Notes: generated from the letters alone by a model not told the origin. A DNA stretch of 64,000 nucleotides from Triplophysa rosa (GCF_024868665.1 NC_079913.1:1696431-1760430); one strand, 5' to 3'; numbered from the stretch's first letter, positions 1 through 12,899 are shown. Made by a program: numbers and translations.

Positions 1-2452
1 AGGAGGGGGGTAAAGAAAAAGGAAAAAAGCTGCGAGTAAAAAGGCTTTCCATTATCAAGCCCTGCTCCCTTTGCAAATTAAAGCATTTAACGGGGGGGAG
101 GGGGTGGAATTATGCATTCACTGTGTAAATGAACCGATACAAAGAGATGCACAGGGTTCTCTCTGCCATTTACTTTTCTATTCTCAAAATTTGCCTAATG
201 CATTTTGTTTGTTTGTGAATGCTTTTCTTTTAATTGCGTTTTCTTTTTAATTGTACATTTAGATATGCGCTTCAAAAAATAATCAAGCTGCGGGAATCAT
301 TTTCAAAGGAACATGTTTGAAATGTAACATGTATGAAGAGGCGTCTTTGATTTTTCCGCCAGCTTTTCTTTTCCTTGGCTAACTGTGTTCAAACGTCCTA
401 AAATATCCCTCATCCTGACAGTGTTCGAGCTTTGCGCCGCCTCTCGACTGAATGAAGTTGCTTAATGACGCACAGCTAATCATGCAAAATTAAAATTTGG
501 TACAGGAGGTGAAGGGAGGGGGGAATTACAAATCACACGGTTCCTTTCGGTGATGAACGATACAATGGTCTTTTCTTTTACTCGGAGCTAAATAAAACGT
601 GCCTGCTAGCTAAATGAGAAAAAGCTTATGTCACATATACAGTAGTCTCTCGCCCTCTCTTTTTCTTTTCTTTTAATCACATTTCAAATATTAATTATTT
701 TCATATGTTTAGTGCTGTCCGGAGAGCTCAATTAAGATTCAAACACCAAATTCAAACGTACAAGTTCATTTTTACACTCGCAAATAAATGAAAGATATTA
801 AATTAATTTTCCTGCCATCTATTAGATATGAAAACAGGGGAGAGAAGTGGGAGCAAAAAAAGTCTTTCACGAATATCACTAATGATTGTGCTAAAAACAG
901 CATAAATTATGCATATTACTCTTCTCCAGTAATAAATGTTTTATCATTTTCCCTGCATAAATGCTCTGTATGTTCACAGGAGCCCTGCCAAGATCTGTAG
1001 AGACCCTCGCGATAAATAAAAGAATCGGTCCGACCCAACAAACGCATTTCAAGGTGTGTTCTGCATAGCTAATACACCCACAAGAGTCTCTTTAACACAC
1101 ACACACGCACGCACTCCTCCTCATCTGTTCTGTCATTCACATAAGCATCAACCCCCCCTCCATTCCTCTTAGAAAATTACAACTGTCCGTCTCATAATTT
1201 CAGTGCATTAAAATATAAACAATATTAATTACATTAACGGCAGACACGTCCGATATAATATCCCTAATCTGTGTAATGTTTAAAGGGGATTCATTTTTAA
1301 GTAACCGTTTCATTTATTTCCGTGACAGTCTGGCCATCCTTCTTTTCACAGATTAAACGCATCAATTTTGTCACCTGCTACGCACGGACAATTAACAGCC
1401 ATCGTTGAATGAGAGCGTACAGTAACTCGACAGCCGAGCGACGAGAAGAAACGACGCTCATCAAACGTCCCCGACGCAACAAAGGAGTGTTCTTCTAATC
1501 CGCGCCTGCTTTTTACATCTGTAAATCATATTTTACATGACGGCTTGGCTTCGGTCTTAACCAAAAAATTCTGAAAGGTGTCCAAAAGTACACCACCTAA
1601 CCAGAATGCACTGGGGCGACATCGGCACGGTCAACAACACAAATAATCCTGCAAAAATCATCACGCCAAAAGACAGAAAGAGAGGGCGGTTTTAACAGTG
1701 TGAGGCCTGCCGAATCGCTCCAAAAGAAACACGAAGCTGCCATAGAGATTAGGCGACTAATAAGTATTCAAATTAGGCATAAATTTTACATGCCCCCGTG
1801 TTTAAAATATTCAGAGAAGGGCCGCTTGATTGCCTTTACTCAAATTTTATGAACAATGTAGAGTGTTTTTTAATGCCAAAGGAAAAGTATATAACTCGCA
1901 GATATAGTAAAAAAGAGTGATGCTGGTTTAAGGCATTCGGGGACCGAGTGTTGGACACCAGAAATTAAAATCATTTTTTCTCATGCATGAATTTCTTCAG
2001 GAGACAGGAAAAAATTCAAACACGTCTGTTTCTTCGTATTAGGCGGCCGTAGAAAAAAATGACAATGGACTTTTTTCCTCCCAATTTAAATTCGGGTTTA
2101 ATGACGCGGAATACTGATGCTGTCATTATAGAAACACACATTATTAACACTGTATCCTCTAAATCCACATGATCCACGAGCGGCGGGTAGGTGTCTAACC
2201 GACAACGTAATGCTCATGCAGATGTATGCAAAGCGTATTCAGGAAGATCAGGTGGTTCTTTAACCTAATGACAGCGGTGAGATAAATTAATTAGCCATCT
2301 GAAGACAGCATCCAAATCTGCCAATTACAATGTCAATTAGAAACACATTCCTGGTTTGCCTTCGTTTCCACACCGTCCATCGGACCTAGAGGTGGGTGGG
2401 GAGGGGGGGGTGTATGTGTGTGAATGACACGGAGTACCGCTCGAGAGAGATG

Positions 2453-2455
<3 letters not shown>
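1..2455. other. Non-coding AT-rich tract, possible foxp2 intron
   Basis: No ORF here looks like a protein and no transposon is recognised. The stretches around 420-520 and 1736-1870 are dense in TAAT-type homeodomain cores and ATGCAAA-like words without being simple repeats, which is typical of conserved developmental enhancers. From the human gene order (PPP1R3A head-to-head with FOXP2) I infer that this is intronic or upstream DNA of foxp2 on the minus strand. That cannot be shown from the sequence alone. Confidence 0.4.

Positions 2456-2488
<33 letters not shown>
2456..2488. repeat. (AG)n microsatellite
   Basis: About 16 uninterrupted AG dinucleotides. A G-rich run precedes it at 2391-2410. 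A 158-codon minus-strand reading frame across this area owes its Ser-Leu stretch to the repeat and is not a gene. Confidence 0.95.
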
Positions 2489-2490
<2 letters not shown>

Positions 2491-4540
2491 CAAGCACCCA
2501 AAATCAGTCTTTGTTCATGTTTTGTAGGACCCCTTTTCACTTCGAGCAGGCACATTGACCCTTGGGGCTGACCACCTTTTCTTAAAAACAAGCCAACAAT
2601 ATTGACAGCCCATGCTGCTCTGTGTGTGATCTGCCATCTACAACCTGAGTATGTGCACAAGTTTCCTGATAAAATAAAACGAGGTCTTGAAAAATTCTGT
2701 CTGTGTGACCAATTCTTCGAATCGATGTGATAAACATGAAGCTTGCAAGCTGTTATAACCCATAACATCACATGACAGTCTACGGGTACATTGTGATTGC
2801 ACAGATTATCCATAAATGAAAAATGACAGCCATCACATTTCTATTTAATAACATTTATACCTGAAAATCCTGTTTCTGAAATAAAACACATTATTTGGTG
2901 TTGTTAAAGCGTCTTTCTCTTTTGCGAGAGTCTGTGTGTGTGTTTTAAACGCTGTAACAGTATCGCACTTGCCATTCCTTTCAGTCTGTGTCAATGTTTG
3001 CTCTCGAACCGTAGGCTGTGCAAATCTGTCCTTTTCATCAGGTTAAAAATCCCAGACAGGATCCTGACGACGCATTAAGAGGCACGCCTGTGATTTCGGG
3101 TGGGTGAGTAAAGAAAGGCGTGTGCGAGGGAGAACTTACAGACCAGATGTTTCTCATACACACACACGCTCTTCTCATCACGTAAGAATAAAGTTCCTCA
3201 CGCTCATTTGCAAGGCTGATCTGATTCTGATTCTATCACCACAAACGCTCGGATGACACAAATCTACGAGCTTCTGCTCCCTCTGTAGGGATATTTCAAA
3301 CAGAAACCACTAACAAAGTGACTGAAAAGGGGTTCCGCGCGCGAGCTGCGACCGTGACAGAAAATCTCCACTTTCTCCGAGGCTCACCTCATTTTTTCCC
3401 CTCCCATAGAAATCAGCTGATAGAACGTTGAGACCAGAAAAAAGGTCTTGGTGATTATTTCAGGGAGGCATCAGAAAGGCAAACTCCGTGATCCAAAAAA
3501 ACCCCCGTCATTATCAGCGCAGCGCTCAGGTGCCAGAGATCCTCACATTGCAAGGAAGAGAAAAAGACGGGAAATACACGAAAAATTACATTTCACAGTC
3601 GGCTAGTTTCACACTGATTCAGTTACCATTTAAAATAATCACAAATTCTGTGCTCCACTGAAATTAATTCATCACTGCCATACATTACAATGCCTAGAAA
3701 ATAAAGCAGTGCAGCGTCTCGGTATTCTCAAACATTTAACAGTTGGGAATACTTCATAAATCAAAACGCCTGATTTCAATCGTCTCAAAAATGGGAGCAG
3801 GGGTGCAAAATAATGACGTAAAGTTTCATTTAGGTTTCATTAATTCTGTGCATATCTGGTATACGTGTGCACTGAACAATGATACATTTTAGAAAGAGAC
3901 TAAAAATGCCACTGAACATCGAAAAGGAGCAACAACAAAAAAAACGAGAACATCACAAAACACCTCTAAAGTTGAGTCTATAAGGGCCACCGTACACATA
4001 GTTAATGACGCTCCTGAATGAAATATTACAGATCCCTTCTTCTCAGCATTTCAAAGTGATTCACAATGGACCAGATTACAGGAAGAAAGAAGTAAGGCAA
4101 ATCATATTTATAGCACCAGTTAAAAAATGAAAAGGGTGTATGAATACATCGCTTTTCAGGATTAATAGTATGCAAAGTAAGAGAATCAAGCGTTGTTATC
4201 TGAGGTAAAATGAGAACACGTTCACAAAAACCACAGCTGAATTTCAATTCCTCCATTCTGCCGAGCGGTCTGTGATTCAATTCGTTCGACAAAGAATGTT
4301 CAGAACTTAATTCTGTGCTATTTATATTAAAAGAGAGAAAAAAGGGACTGGTGGAAAAAAAGCAAGAATAGGCAGAGAAAAAAGCATTCAAAAATCTGTT
4401 CATATGAAAATGCAATAAATCTTTGACAAGACGTGAAATTAATCCTGTGCACAAAACTATTTAATTCATAAATGTTAAACAACACTGCAAACTACACGGA
4501 TGTCGACTTTGGACAAACGGCACATTCAGGAGGACAGCAG
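2489..4540. other. Non-coding tract, nothing recognised
   Basis: Unique-looking AT-rich sequence with no coding potential. The 142-codon minus-strand frame at 4026-4454 lacks any family motif and has no splice context, so I treat it as chance. Confidence 0.5.
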
Positions 4541-4790
4541 TATATCAGCTCTCAGTTTCATTCTCCATTTAATTCAAATTTTTACCCAGCAAGCACCTCC
4601 CTCCCGGTGACGTTATCTCATCGAGCAGTCGCTCCGTTCGCATTCGGCTAATTTCTTTAATTAACTCAGCCCACCTAATCACCAGTAATTGACCTATAAA
4701 AGTAGGAGGCCCAATTGTCTGCTCCAATCATCTTTGGCAAGAGGCAAGGTCTCTCTCTCCCGGTCTTCTTTAGTCTCCCTCTCACGCTGC
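4540..4790. promoter_or_regulatory. Enhancer-like non-coding block
   Basis: A non-repetitive stretch with several TTAATTAA/TAATTG homeodomain cores, a CCAAT box and CAATCATC-type words packed within 250 bases. It has no reading frame and no transposon features. The density and lack of decay resemble vertebrate conserved non-coding elements around developmental genes. Assignment to foxp2 regulation is inferred from synteny only. Confidence 0.35.
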
Positions 4791-4879
4791 CATAGCCCAA
4801 TTTATCCATCTCTTTAGACTGTTTACCTGCACGCATATTTCATTTCGTCGCTGCATTGTTCGGCCGCAATTATCCTTTG

Positions 4880-5100
4880 TGACACTGGCTGCTGTTTTTG
4901 GCACGGGGAGGGGGGCATGGCGAGATTAAAAGCTGGGGGGTGGAGGGGGCAAGCGTACTTGCCCCTGCCCAGCACGGAGAGGTGCTTACGAGTTCTATCG
5001 AGGTGACGGCCGCGTTAACGACCGGGACGGCCCCGCGCGGCGCAGCCACACAGACGCGGCGCCTCGGAGACATAGCTCATGATGACGTTTCCAGTTATCT
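4880..5100. other. Small GC/CpG-rich patch
   Basis: A local island of high G+C with many CpGs in AT-rich surroundings. Short open frames on both strands (4870-5182) follow from the GC content and show no domain. It could be a CpG-rich enhancer or a minor promoter. No good first-exon donor stands out. Confidence 0.35.
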
Positions 5101-5559
5101 GAGGCTGATTAGGGTCATTATGTCCCCTGCTCTGATTTATGTTGTCATTGTTTCGCCTCAGTCCTGCATCGATAGATCTTAATGAATTGGTAAATAAGGG
5201 TGAAGATTACACTTGACAACACCCTAACATTTCTCATTCATACCAGACATGATTTATGTAACCATTTAGGGCGGTAACAGGCGAGATTGGTCGAGAGAAA
5301 AATAATCTTTCCAGAAGAAAATTACCCAAGTCTGAAACCTCGACAAAATAGATAATGGGCAGTCTTTAAGGGAGACTTAGTCACAGACCAAGTGCTTGGA
5401 CTGAAGGGTTCTCAGAAGTGCATTCAAAGAGGAAAGCTGCTCTTGTTGGACTTTCAAATTGATTTTTCTTAAAAATCCAGCCGTACACACGCCATCATCT
5501 GCATGTCCAAACCAAAGGCCATGAAATCAACAGATTCAAAATCAACCTCTTGCCAACAA

Positions 5560-6500
5560 AGAAGAACTTTGATATGCAAATATCAACTCGAGAAGGTAGA
5601 TTGCAAACTAGTACAATGCATTAAAAAAAACTAAATTACAAATCAATCGCTCCTCCAAGACTTCACGCCTCCACAGAAGAAATTCATTTGCATTTTTTAA
5701 TAGTCTGCCATTTCAATTATTTAATTTTCAGGCGTGCAGCCGGTCGACTCATTTTGCATTAAAACAGCAGATAAAAAGGCTGATCATCAATGAGCAGACG
5801 CAGGGCAGGAGATCCCGAAGGGTTGCGGAGAACAGAGAGAGGAAACGGAGAGAGTGACGCCGACTCGTCTCGTACCGCATCCCCCTTCAAGCACATGCAA
5901 ATAAGGCCGTGATGCTTAAATGCATCATTTATAGGGATAATAGCAGCATCATCATTACGGGACTCAAATTAAATTACATCACAATTAGCATAACAAAGTG
6001 ATTGGTTAAACTTTCAAAACAAATACCCGCCTGGGCTAATGAGCGGTGTTAATTGGTAATAGGTAAACACAAGTTTTAGTTAAACAATTTGAACAGTCTT
6101 TATTTTAATCGCTTTATTTTGACAGGGTGTAAAAAAGATATTAAAAAACAGGATATCACCGAGGGGATTTGCAGAATGAAACAAAATAGGTAGCATTTAA
6201 TTTTATTGCACTAAATAAGCTATTATACTCAGACTCTGGAGAACAATGCAAATGATCCATCCTGTGAATGGAACTGGTCCAGTTCTCCATATGCACTAAT
6301 CATGTTGCTCATTATACATCAGGGTATTAAATTATAAAGAAGACCATGTCTACATTCCAACACAAATCAGTATAAAAACGTAATATGCCCATGCTAGCAC
6401 AATAGCGGACTTCACTCGCCCTTATGAATATTTAAGTAAACAAATTATCTGCCCGCCTTTGATAGGAATAATTAGTTCTGGAGGGCTAATCATTTTACTG
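5560..6500. promoter_or_regulatory. Enhancer-like block with clustered POU octamers and forkhead sites
   Basis: Four perfect octamers (ATGCAAAT or its complement) lie at 5574, 5686, 5895 and 6246. Two GTAAACA forkhead sites lie at 6063 and 6436, with many TAAT cores between them. The stretch has no transposon signature and no ORF. Octamer/SOX/homeobox clusters are typical of neural enhancers, and the forkhead sites could allow autoregulation if this is the foxp2 locus. Both statements are inference. Confidence 0.45.
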
Positions 6501-7040
6501 ACCCCACCTCCAAAATGGGACAGGCTCTGTGAAGTTTTAAATGACTGTAAAAACCTAAAATACAAATCTTAAAAAACACACACACTTCTGTCTAATAGCC
6601 GTTTTACAATTATTCTCTCATTAAAAAAATAATAATACCTATTTACGTTATTTAATTGCCAGTATAAAATTAAAAAACATTATTTTCAGCTCTTGATTTG
6701 AACAATTTCCCATAAGCACATCGTAAAACTCCACAACACAAAATTCCTAAACACGGAGGACACTTGAAATAAAATCATCCACAAAGTCAAAGCGCACTGT
6801 TCTCCAGCACAAGAACGCACGCTCGCGCGCGCTTAACTACGCGCACGCACACACCCGCGCAAAACCACATTCATTATCGTCATTGCCATTATCACCAGCA
6901 ATTAACCCGCGGATGAAAGCAGCCCACAAACGCAACCGGAGCCTTGAGCAATGGCAGAAAAAAGTGAAAGAACAAGAGACGAGCGGACGGATGGAAGAAA
7001 AGAGGAAAGCAGAGAAGGACGGATGGATAAATAAAGAGTT
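6501..7040. other. AT-rich non-coding spacer
   Basis: No gene or repeat is recognised. A short CG/CA-rich patch at 6815-6860 leads toward the CpG-rich island that follows. Confidence 0.5.
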
Positions 7041-7940
7041 GGCTTTATTACCTGCAGGTGAGCGGCGTGGGGCGGCGGGCTGGAGAGGGTGTCTCGCGGA
7101 GAGTTGCCGGCAGCGGAGAGCGTCACGGGAAAGTATGCGCGTTTATCGGTGTCATCACTCCAACTGTGTTTATACAGACTCGCATCATAAACAAGCGCCT
7201 CTTTGGCCCCGTCCCTCACGCGTCGCTCATGCATACTTAAACCAGCAGTGCACCCATTAAAAAAACGACCCCTATCTCCTGACAATTATTCCTTCATCTC
7301 CACTTGTCACCGAGCAATTACGACAGCGCGCAGACAGGGCCCAATAGGAGACGCGGGGCTTTGGAGAGCCGAGCGACCGGCCGAGGATTAGGAGAGGTGG
7401 AGAAAAAAGTGCCAAAATGGAAATGTATCGTTCTGACCTGGACCTTTTCTGTCTTTCTGTGACAAACTGGAAATAATAAGATCGATATAGTGTCTTCGAA
7501 ACGTATCCAAATTATTTTAAAATCAACCACTTAAGGTGCGCAGCTGTTATTGCTTCGCGTGTTTTCTGGACATTCTGATCTCAAAATGGTCTTCAAAAAT
7601 GTGTCTCTCTCCTCTACTTTCTTTTCTCTTTTTTTCTCCTTGTGAAAGGAAGTCTTTCGTCCTTGGTGAGTGAGTTGCTACGTGTGTGTATGTGTGTGTG
7701 TGATTACGCTGTGCGCTCCCTCACAGCCTGCGCGTACAGCGGGGCTCGGATCGCTCCGTTGGGCGCCCCTCGCAGTTCTCATTTGAGCGCGCAGCCGCGA
7801 CACGCGCACACACACTTTCTCGCGTTCTCCTCTCTCTTTCGCATGCGCCTGCATTTCGGCTGCGACAAAGGGGGATTTAACACACACACGCAGCTCGGAG
7901 GACGTCCTGACTCCTTAAAACACACCCGGAAAGGTAAGTG
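7041..7940. promoter_or_regulatory. CpG-rich island with splice donors on both strands; candidate promoter/non-coding exon
   Basis: G+C and CpG rise sharply, especially at 7320-7385 and 7700-7930. On the plus strand a strong donor (AAG|GTAAGT) begins at 7934 and another (CAG|GTGAGC) at 7058. On the minus strand CAG|GTAATA places an exon end at 7052. No conserved protein is encoded. The pattern fits a bidirectional promoter with non-coding first exons. It could be an alternative foxp2 start (minus strand) plus a divergent lncRNA (plus strand), but no transcript evidence is available here. Confidence 0.4.
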
Positions 7941-9929
7941 CATGCCTGCTTTTTAATTCTAGCCCTGCCCTTGTTTGAATGGGATTTGCCAAGGACACCT
8001 CCTCGGCGCGCGCGATTTCTCTAAGAAATGTCTCCATACACACACAAAAATTAGTACGATTTTTTCACAAACCAGAGCCAAACTGAACCTGTCTGCCATG
8101 CAAAACAGAGGGAGAAAGTAACCTACCTTTTAAAGAACAACAGACAATCCCACTCCCTGAAGGTAGACTCATTTGAAGATATTCTTAGAAGCCTTGGAGC
8201 ATTAACTTGCATCAAAAATGAGGAACAAGATGCCACAGGAAGGCAACAGCATCAGAGCAAGAAAAAAATAGAAGGGGGGGAAAGAGGTGGGGGGTACGAT
8301 GGGGAAAAAACTAGCTGGCGTTCACTGTCAAAGCCATCATCAAAGAAATATTTACAGGAACGGAGCGGTCTGCCCGATCACGGCCGACACCCGTGGCATT
8401 TTACGCCTGTAATTAAAACAAATCAGCCAGACCTCTGATTGTTTTGGCACCCGAGGATTAATCGTACACAAAAATCATGGGTTTGATTGTCAGGGTGGTT
8501 GGGGAAAAAAGGGGGCACTTTTTTCTTTTTTTTCTGTCTTGCAAGTGGAGGATGGAGTGGTAGTTTACAGACACTTCTTGTGAAATAAATATATATATTT
8601 TTCTATAACAATACAAACTAACAAGTAAAAGCAATAGTTTGCAGGTATACTCTAAAAACATTTTTTTCATGAGAAGCAAAACAACAATAAAACACAAGCT
8701 TTTTCACAATTTCTCCCACATCAGACACATTTGCCATTACAGATGTGAATCACATCTCATATTCATTTACTAACCATAATTAAACCCACAAAGCACCAAT
8801 CTACACACACAAAACCTCTCAAGTCTACTGCACAATATCTGTTGCACTGTAAACAGTACATGGCATGGAGCGCTTTCAACTAATGGTGTTTGTAAAACCT
8901 TTTGTATTTTTTCCCTCACTTGGTTTCTCTCGCCCCGCATGCCACAGATGTTTTCCTTCGTAGCTCCGGCAGACAGGAATCTACTCGCTGAGACGAAAGC
9001 CACGCTCTCACCCAGGAGACGAGTACAAAGGCCAGTCTGCACGCGGCAGATGCAAAAGCGAGTCCATCTGCTACGGGCTTCCCGTCACCACGCTGAGATT
9101 GAAAAGTGAGGCTCGTGTGGATGCGTAGACGCCGCTGGAACGTGAGCGAGGGACCAGCTGCTGGCAAACAGGCGACGGCGGCGTGTGTGAACGCGCACTT
9201 TACACAAATGAAGAAGAATTACAGCAGACTGATTTAAAGCCTTTTTCTATGAACCAAATTGAGGGTCAACCCACTTGTACAATCAATTAACCTGTTTTAC
9301 AAGTGCAGACGCTAAAAATGAAGACGCACACACAAACACTCACCTCACATTAAACAAGAACTTTCATGTTGTGCGCAATCCACCCAAGCCAAGCATGACA
9401 GATTTATTTGGTTAAAGATCTAGCCTCCAACGCATTGTAAGATCGCTTGAACTCGGAGCGCTACGCTGGCATGATACAACAGGCTCTGAGTAGCACATTA
9501 TCTACCAGCTCCACTGGAACATATTTTAACTGTATGATATCATTAGAAACCGCTGATCGCAAGCCAAGAAACGTAACCCGACGTTTCTGGCCTCAACCCT
9601 GAAGACTGGGGCGAATGCTGAATGAGGAAGTGTAAAAGGTTACCCTGGAAGCTACAGAAGGCCCCCGGGTCGAATAATACGTCACGTTTATATTTCACCC
9701 TAAACGTAGGACGTTTACTTCTCGAGACAAACATGACGCCCATGAGCACAGTTTCTGTCTTAATTCTCTTTTTTCTCATTTCACAGGGCTTTGCATTGCC
9801 AAGGTCAATGAGGACAGACAATTCCACCAGCGGCTCTAAAGCACATGCAGAAAAAAGTGTCAGGCTGTGTGTGTGTGTTAGGGGGGTTAAGCAAAGGGAA
9901 CACCGGTGTGTCTCTTAGCGATGGCACAA
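7941..9929. other. Non-coding tract, nothing recognised
   Basis: AT-rich unique sequence with a few GC-richer patches (8950-9190). Overlapping short frames on both strands at 8770-9167 have no domain. A short TG run is at 9864-9880. Confidence 0.5.
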
Positions 9930-9942
9930 TTTCCATGGCAAC
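9930..9942 (-). promoter_or_regulatory. RFX X-box-like site
   Basis: On the minus strand it reads GTTGCCATGGAAA, close to the RFX palindrome consensus (GTNRCC, two bases, RGYAAC). X-box palindromes are among the most conserved vertebrate non-coding words. Function here is inferred. Confidence 0.4.
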
Positions 9943-10693
9943 CCCTCTAACTATTAATTTTCAATTAAAGCGCACACAAAATGCCCTGCCCCGAGCCAGC
10001 AGAAGGTGTCAAGAGCCGTCTGTAAGCTCCATGCTTTTTAGCAAGATGCTTACATGCTGGTTCAAAGTAACACAATCACACTTGTTCTACATCCTGCAAA
10101 CACACTACTGAGTACTTACAAAACGAAAGACACAATTCATAGACTCATTATCAGCCAAAAGTAATAGCGCCCCCTTCTGTCAACTCCAAAACCTATCCAA
10201 AATATAAAAATCACTGAGAATTTTGAGGGATTTTGGTGTAAAACTGTAAATAAAACATCTAATTTGTTATCATTAAATTGTACTGTGCATAAATTGAGGC
10301 TCAAAAGTCCAATTGTGAAAATGCTTGTATTTTGCATTTTTTGAAAAAAATTAATGGTCAGTATTTATTACAATGAATCAAAAAAATGTATTATTTAGTA
10401 TTTGGTATATTACCGGCTTTCTTTTATGACAGGCATGCAGACTTGCACTTAAAACCTCACGAGTCATGTTATCCCATTAGAGAATGTCCAAAAGAGTATC
10501 TTGTGAGCTTTTGCAGAGAAATGTTAACATGGGCAACATCACACACGCTTACAAAATGACCAAGAAATATTTTAGACTTTCAATTCATTTCACATGTCAA
10601 ATATAAATATTTATATTTCAATTAGATTTTGAATTACAGATTAAGTATTGACCATTAAAATGGACATGGGTAACTGCTAATAGACAACAGCAG

Positions 10694-11268
10694 TAGGGTT
10701 GGGAATCGAAAATCAATTCCAATTTGGAATCAGAATCGAAAGGCTAGGAATCGGATCGGAATCGAAAGGAATAGGAATCGGATACTTGAGATTAAAATTT
10801 GAATTCCTCTTATCAATTCCTGTGTGCATATTTTCAGAAAAGTACATGCGTTGCATGATCTGCTGATATCTCAATAAAAGCCCTTATGAAAATTATCGAT
10901 ATTTTTTACTATAGTAAGCATAGTTTAGCTATAGAATTTGCATTAAAGCACAGGAATCACAAATTAACCATAGTTGCATTATAGTAACTGCAGTTTAACC
11001 ATGATGTAGTTCAACTATGATAATACAAATTGTAATAAATCAGAAAAGGTGTGTTTCTATGTGTAAATATACACAAAACGGTGCTCATAAATATATAAAT
11101 ATATTTAGCAAACAAGTCAATAAGCAGGCTAAATGACCATACAGGTTGATATCTAAATGTTTTACTTCAACTGTGAAATCGAAACTGGGAATCGATAAGA
11201 ATTGAAATCGATAAGCAGAATCGGAATTGGAATCGGAATCGATAAAATTGAAACGATTCCCAACCCTA
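10694..11268. mobile_element. Non-autonomous hAT-type MITE
   Basis: The ends are perfect 15-bp terminal inverted repeats (left TAGGGTTGGGAATCG, its complement at the right). Flanking them is a perfect 8-bp direct repeat AACAGCAG at 10686-10693 and 11269-11276, the duplication length made by hAT transposases. Inside, each end has degenerate GGAATCG-type subterminal repeats. No transposase frame is present in the 575 bp, so it must have been moved in trans. The perfect duplication suggests a fairly recent insertion. Confidence 0.85.
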
Positions 11269-11276
11269 AACAGCAG

Positions 11277-11760
11277 ATTAAGGCACACCAATGTTACCGA
11301 GGCCTTCACAAAAAGCCATACCCCGCATACATACTCCTGTTTGCAAAAGCAAGACTTCCAAAACAAAGAGACTCTCGGACAAATCCAATTCAAAAGTATC
11401 CAAGTTATCAAGCGTTATTTTGGAATCTGCATCAGTCATTAAAGAACCAATGTTGACCACTAATTAAAAGATTTATTTTTACTTAAATTATAAATCATTA
11501 AGTTGATGGTCCAAAACATTTCAAAAGCAGATAACATCATATTCCAAAAATGGTCAATGGTCTGTCATTAAAGAAGTTCTCTATTTTAAGGTAAAAAACA
11601 AAGAAGATGACAGATTAATGGCAAACTCTCAAGAACGGCTTCTCTCCATCTTAATGACGTTCTTCATCACAGATCAATATGACCCGAAATGGACCATTAG
11701 AGCACAACGATTATATAACAGGCAACTAAACATTATAATATACTGTACTTAAGCGCCCAG
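11277..11760. other. Non-coding spacer
   Basis: AT-rich sequence without recognised genes or repeats. Overlapping small frames here are partly shadows of the adjacent hAT element. Confidence 0.5.
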
Positions 11761-11774
11761 GTATCCATGGCAAC
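11761..11774 (+). promoter_or_regulatory. RFX X-box-like site
   Basis: GTATCCATGGCAAC matches the 14-bp RFX X-box architecture with one non-consensus position in the left half. An octamer (ATTTGCAT) follows at 11847. A poly-G run lies at about 11874-11884. Confidence 0.4.
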
Positions 11775-12119
11775 CTCCCTTTTCCTTGCATGGCGGAGCC
11801 TTAATGAAGTCCTATTAAATAGCCTATAATGATAGTGTCCAAATGTATTTGCATATATACTTCAGTAGAGGCAGGGGGGGGGGGGCGATGCTCAACAATC
11901 ACAACGGCACAAGATGCGAGGAATACTCGGGAAAAAAACAACCCCAAACCTCATAGAGTTCAGAGAGCTACGTTCATTCAAATGGGAATGAAACGGCGAG
12001 TCGGGTCAGAGAATCCCCTCACATGTGACTTCCATTCACGACCCTGGCCAGAAGCCCGACAGGACGTCCCAAAGAGAGCGTTTGCTCGACTCAATATCAA
12101 CAGGCACAGCGAGCGGCCC

Positions 12120-12420
12120 TCAGGAAAGGGCCCTGCCTTCAGTTCCTATTGAAAATAAACCAGCGCGCGCTCGCGAAGGCCGAAACATCAACACGCGCCA
12201 CCAGGAGCCGCGCACGACGCTCGCTCTCTCCCTCTTTTTCTCGTTTTCTCTGTTTAATGATACCTGCTCCACTCTAGCATCTGTAGGGAGGATTGAAGTA
12301 TATATTTCGCCGGCGAAATAAAAGCGATCGAAATGACAGAAGTCAGACAGTTCAAGCTGACCGGCCACTTCAAACAGAAAGCCCCGCAGAACGAGACAGA
12401 CTCTCCAGGTTAAATTGGCT
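12120..12420. promoter_or_regulatory. CpG-rich block with an 18-bp palindrome
   Basis: A GC/CpG-rich patch (12150-12230) is followed by the perfect palindrome TATTTCGCCGGCGAAATA at 12303-12320. Its halves resemble E2F-like TTTCGCC words. No conserved ORF is seen. It may be an enhancer or small promoter. Frames on both strands overlap each other and are not supported as genes. Confidence 0.35.
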
Positions 12421-12899
12421 CTTCTGTGTCTACCCTTAAAATGTGGCTCCTTCAAAAGCGCATTTGAATTAGATGAGTTGATGAAATCAAAGACTTCACT
12501 GTGTGGGTAAATTTATACAAGCAAGTGCGGCTCACAGCAGTTTACCTGTTATGCGGCAGATGAAAGGCGTCTGAATGGCAGCCGGCTTTCTTTGTCGCTC
12601 GAGAGATATTATAATACTGTACAGGCTGTAATTTGTATTAGCGGCACATTGTTGGGGAAACGCGGGTAATGGGTATTTGATGCGCACGGAGCTGCCAAAC
12701 TTGTAATGAGATTAAAGGCTACGCGACGGGGACTCATCAATGACCACTCGACACGTTTGTCAACATGCCGAAACTCAAAATACAGCGATACGTTACGCTT
12801 GTCTTTCAATTCTTGATTCAGAAGATAAAAAAGAACACTGATTGGTATGGACGCTAAAGAACTTGTTTTTCAACATTTTTTAAGAATATGCGAGTTGCA
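12421..12899. other. Non-coding spacer
   Basis: No gene or repeat is recognised. Confidence 0.5.

Noticed and set aside
2337..2813. 158-codon minus-strand frame
   Set aside because: Contains a Ser-Leu run made by the GA microsatellite, with no domain or splice context.
4026..4454. 142-codon minus-strand frame
   Set aside because: No family resemblance and no splice sites; a chance frame in unique non-coding DNA.
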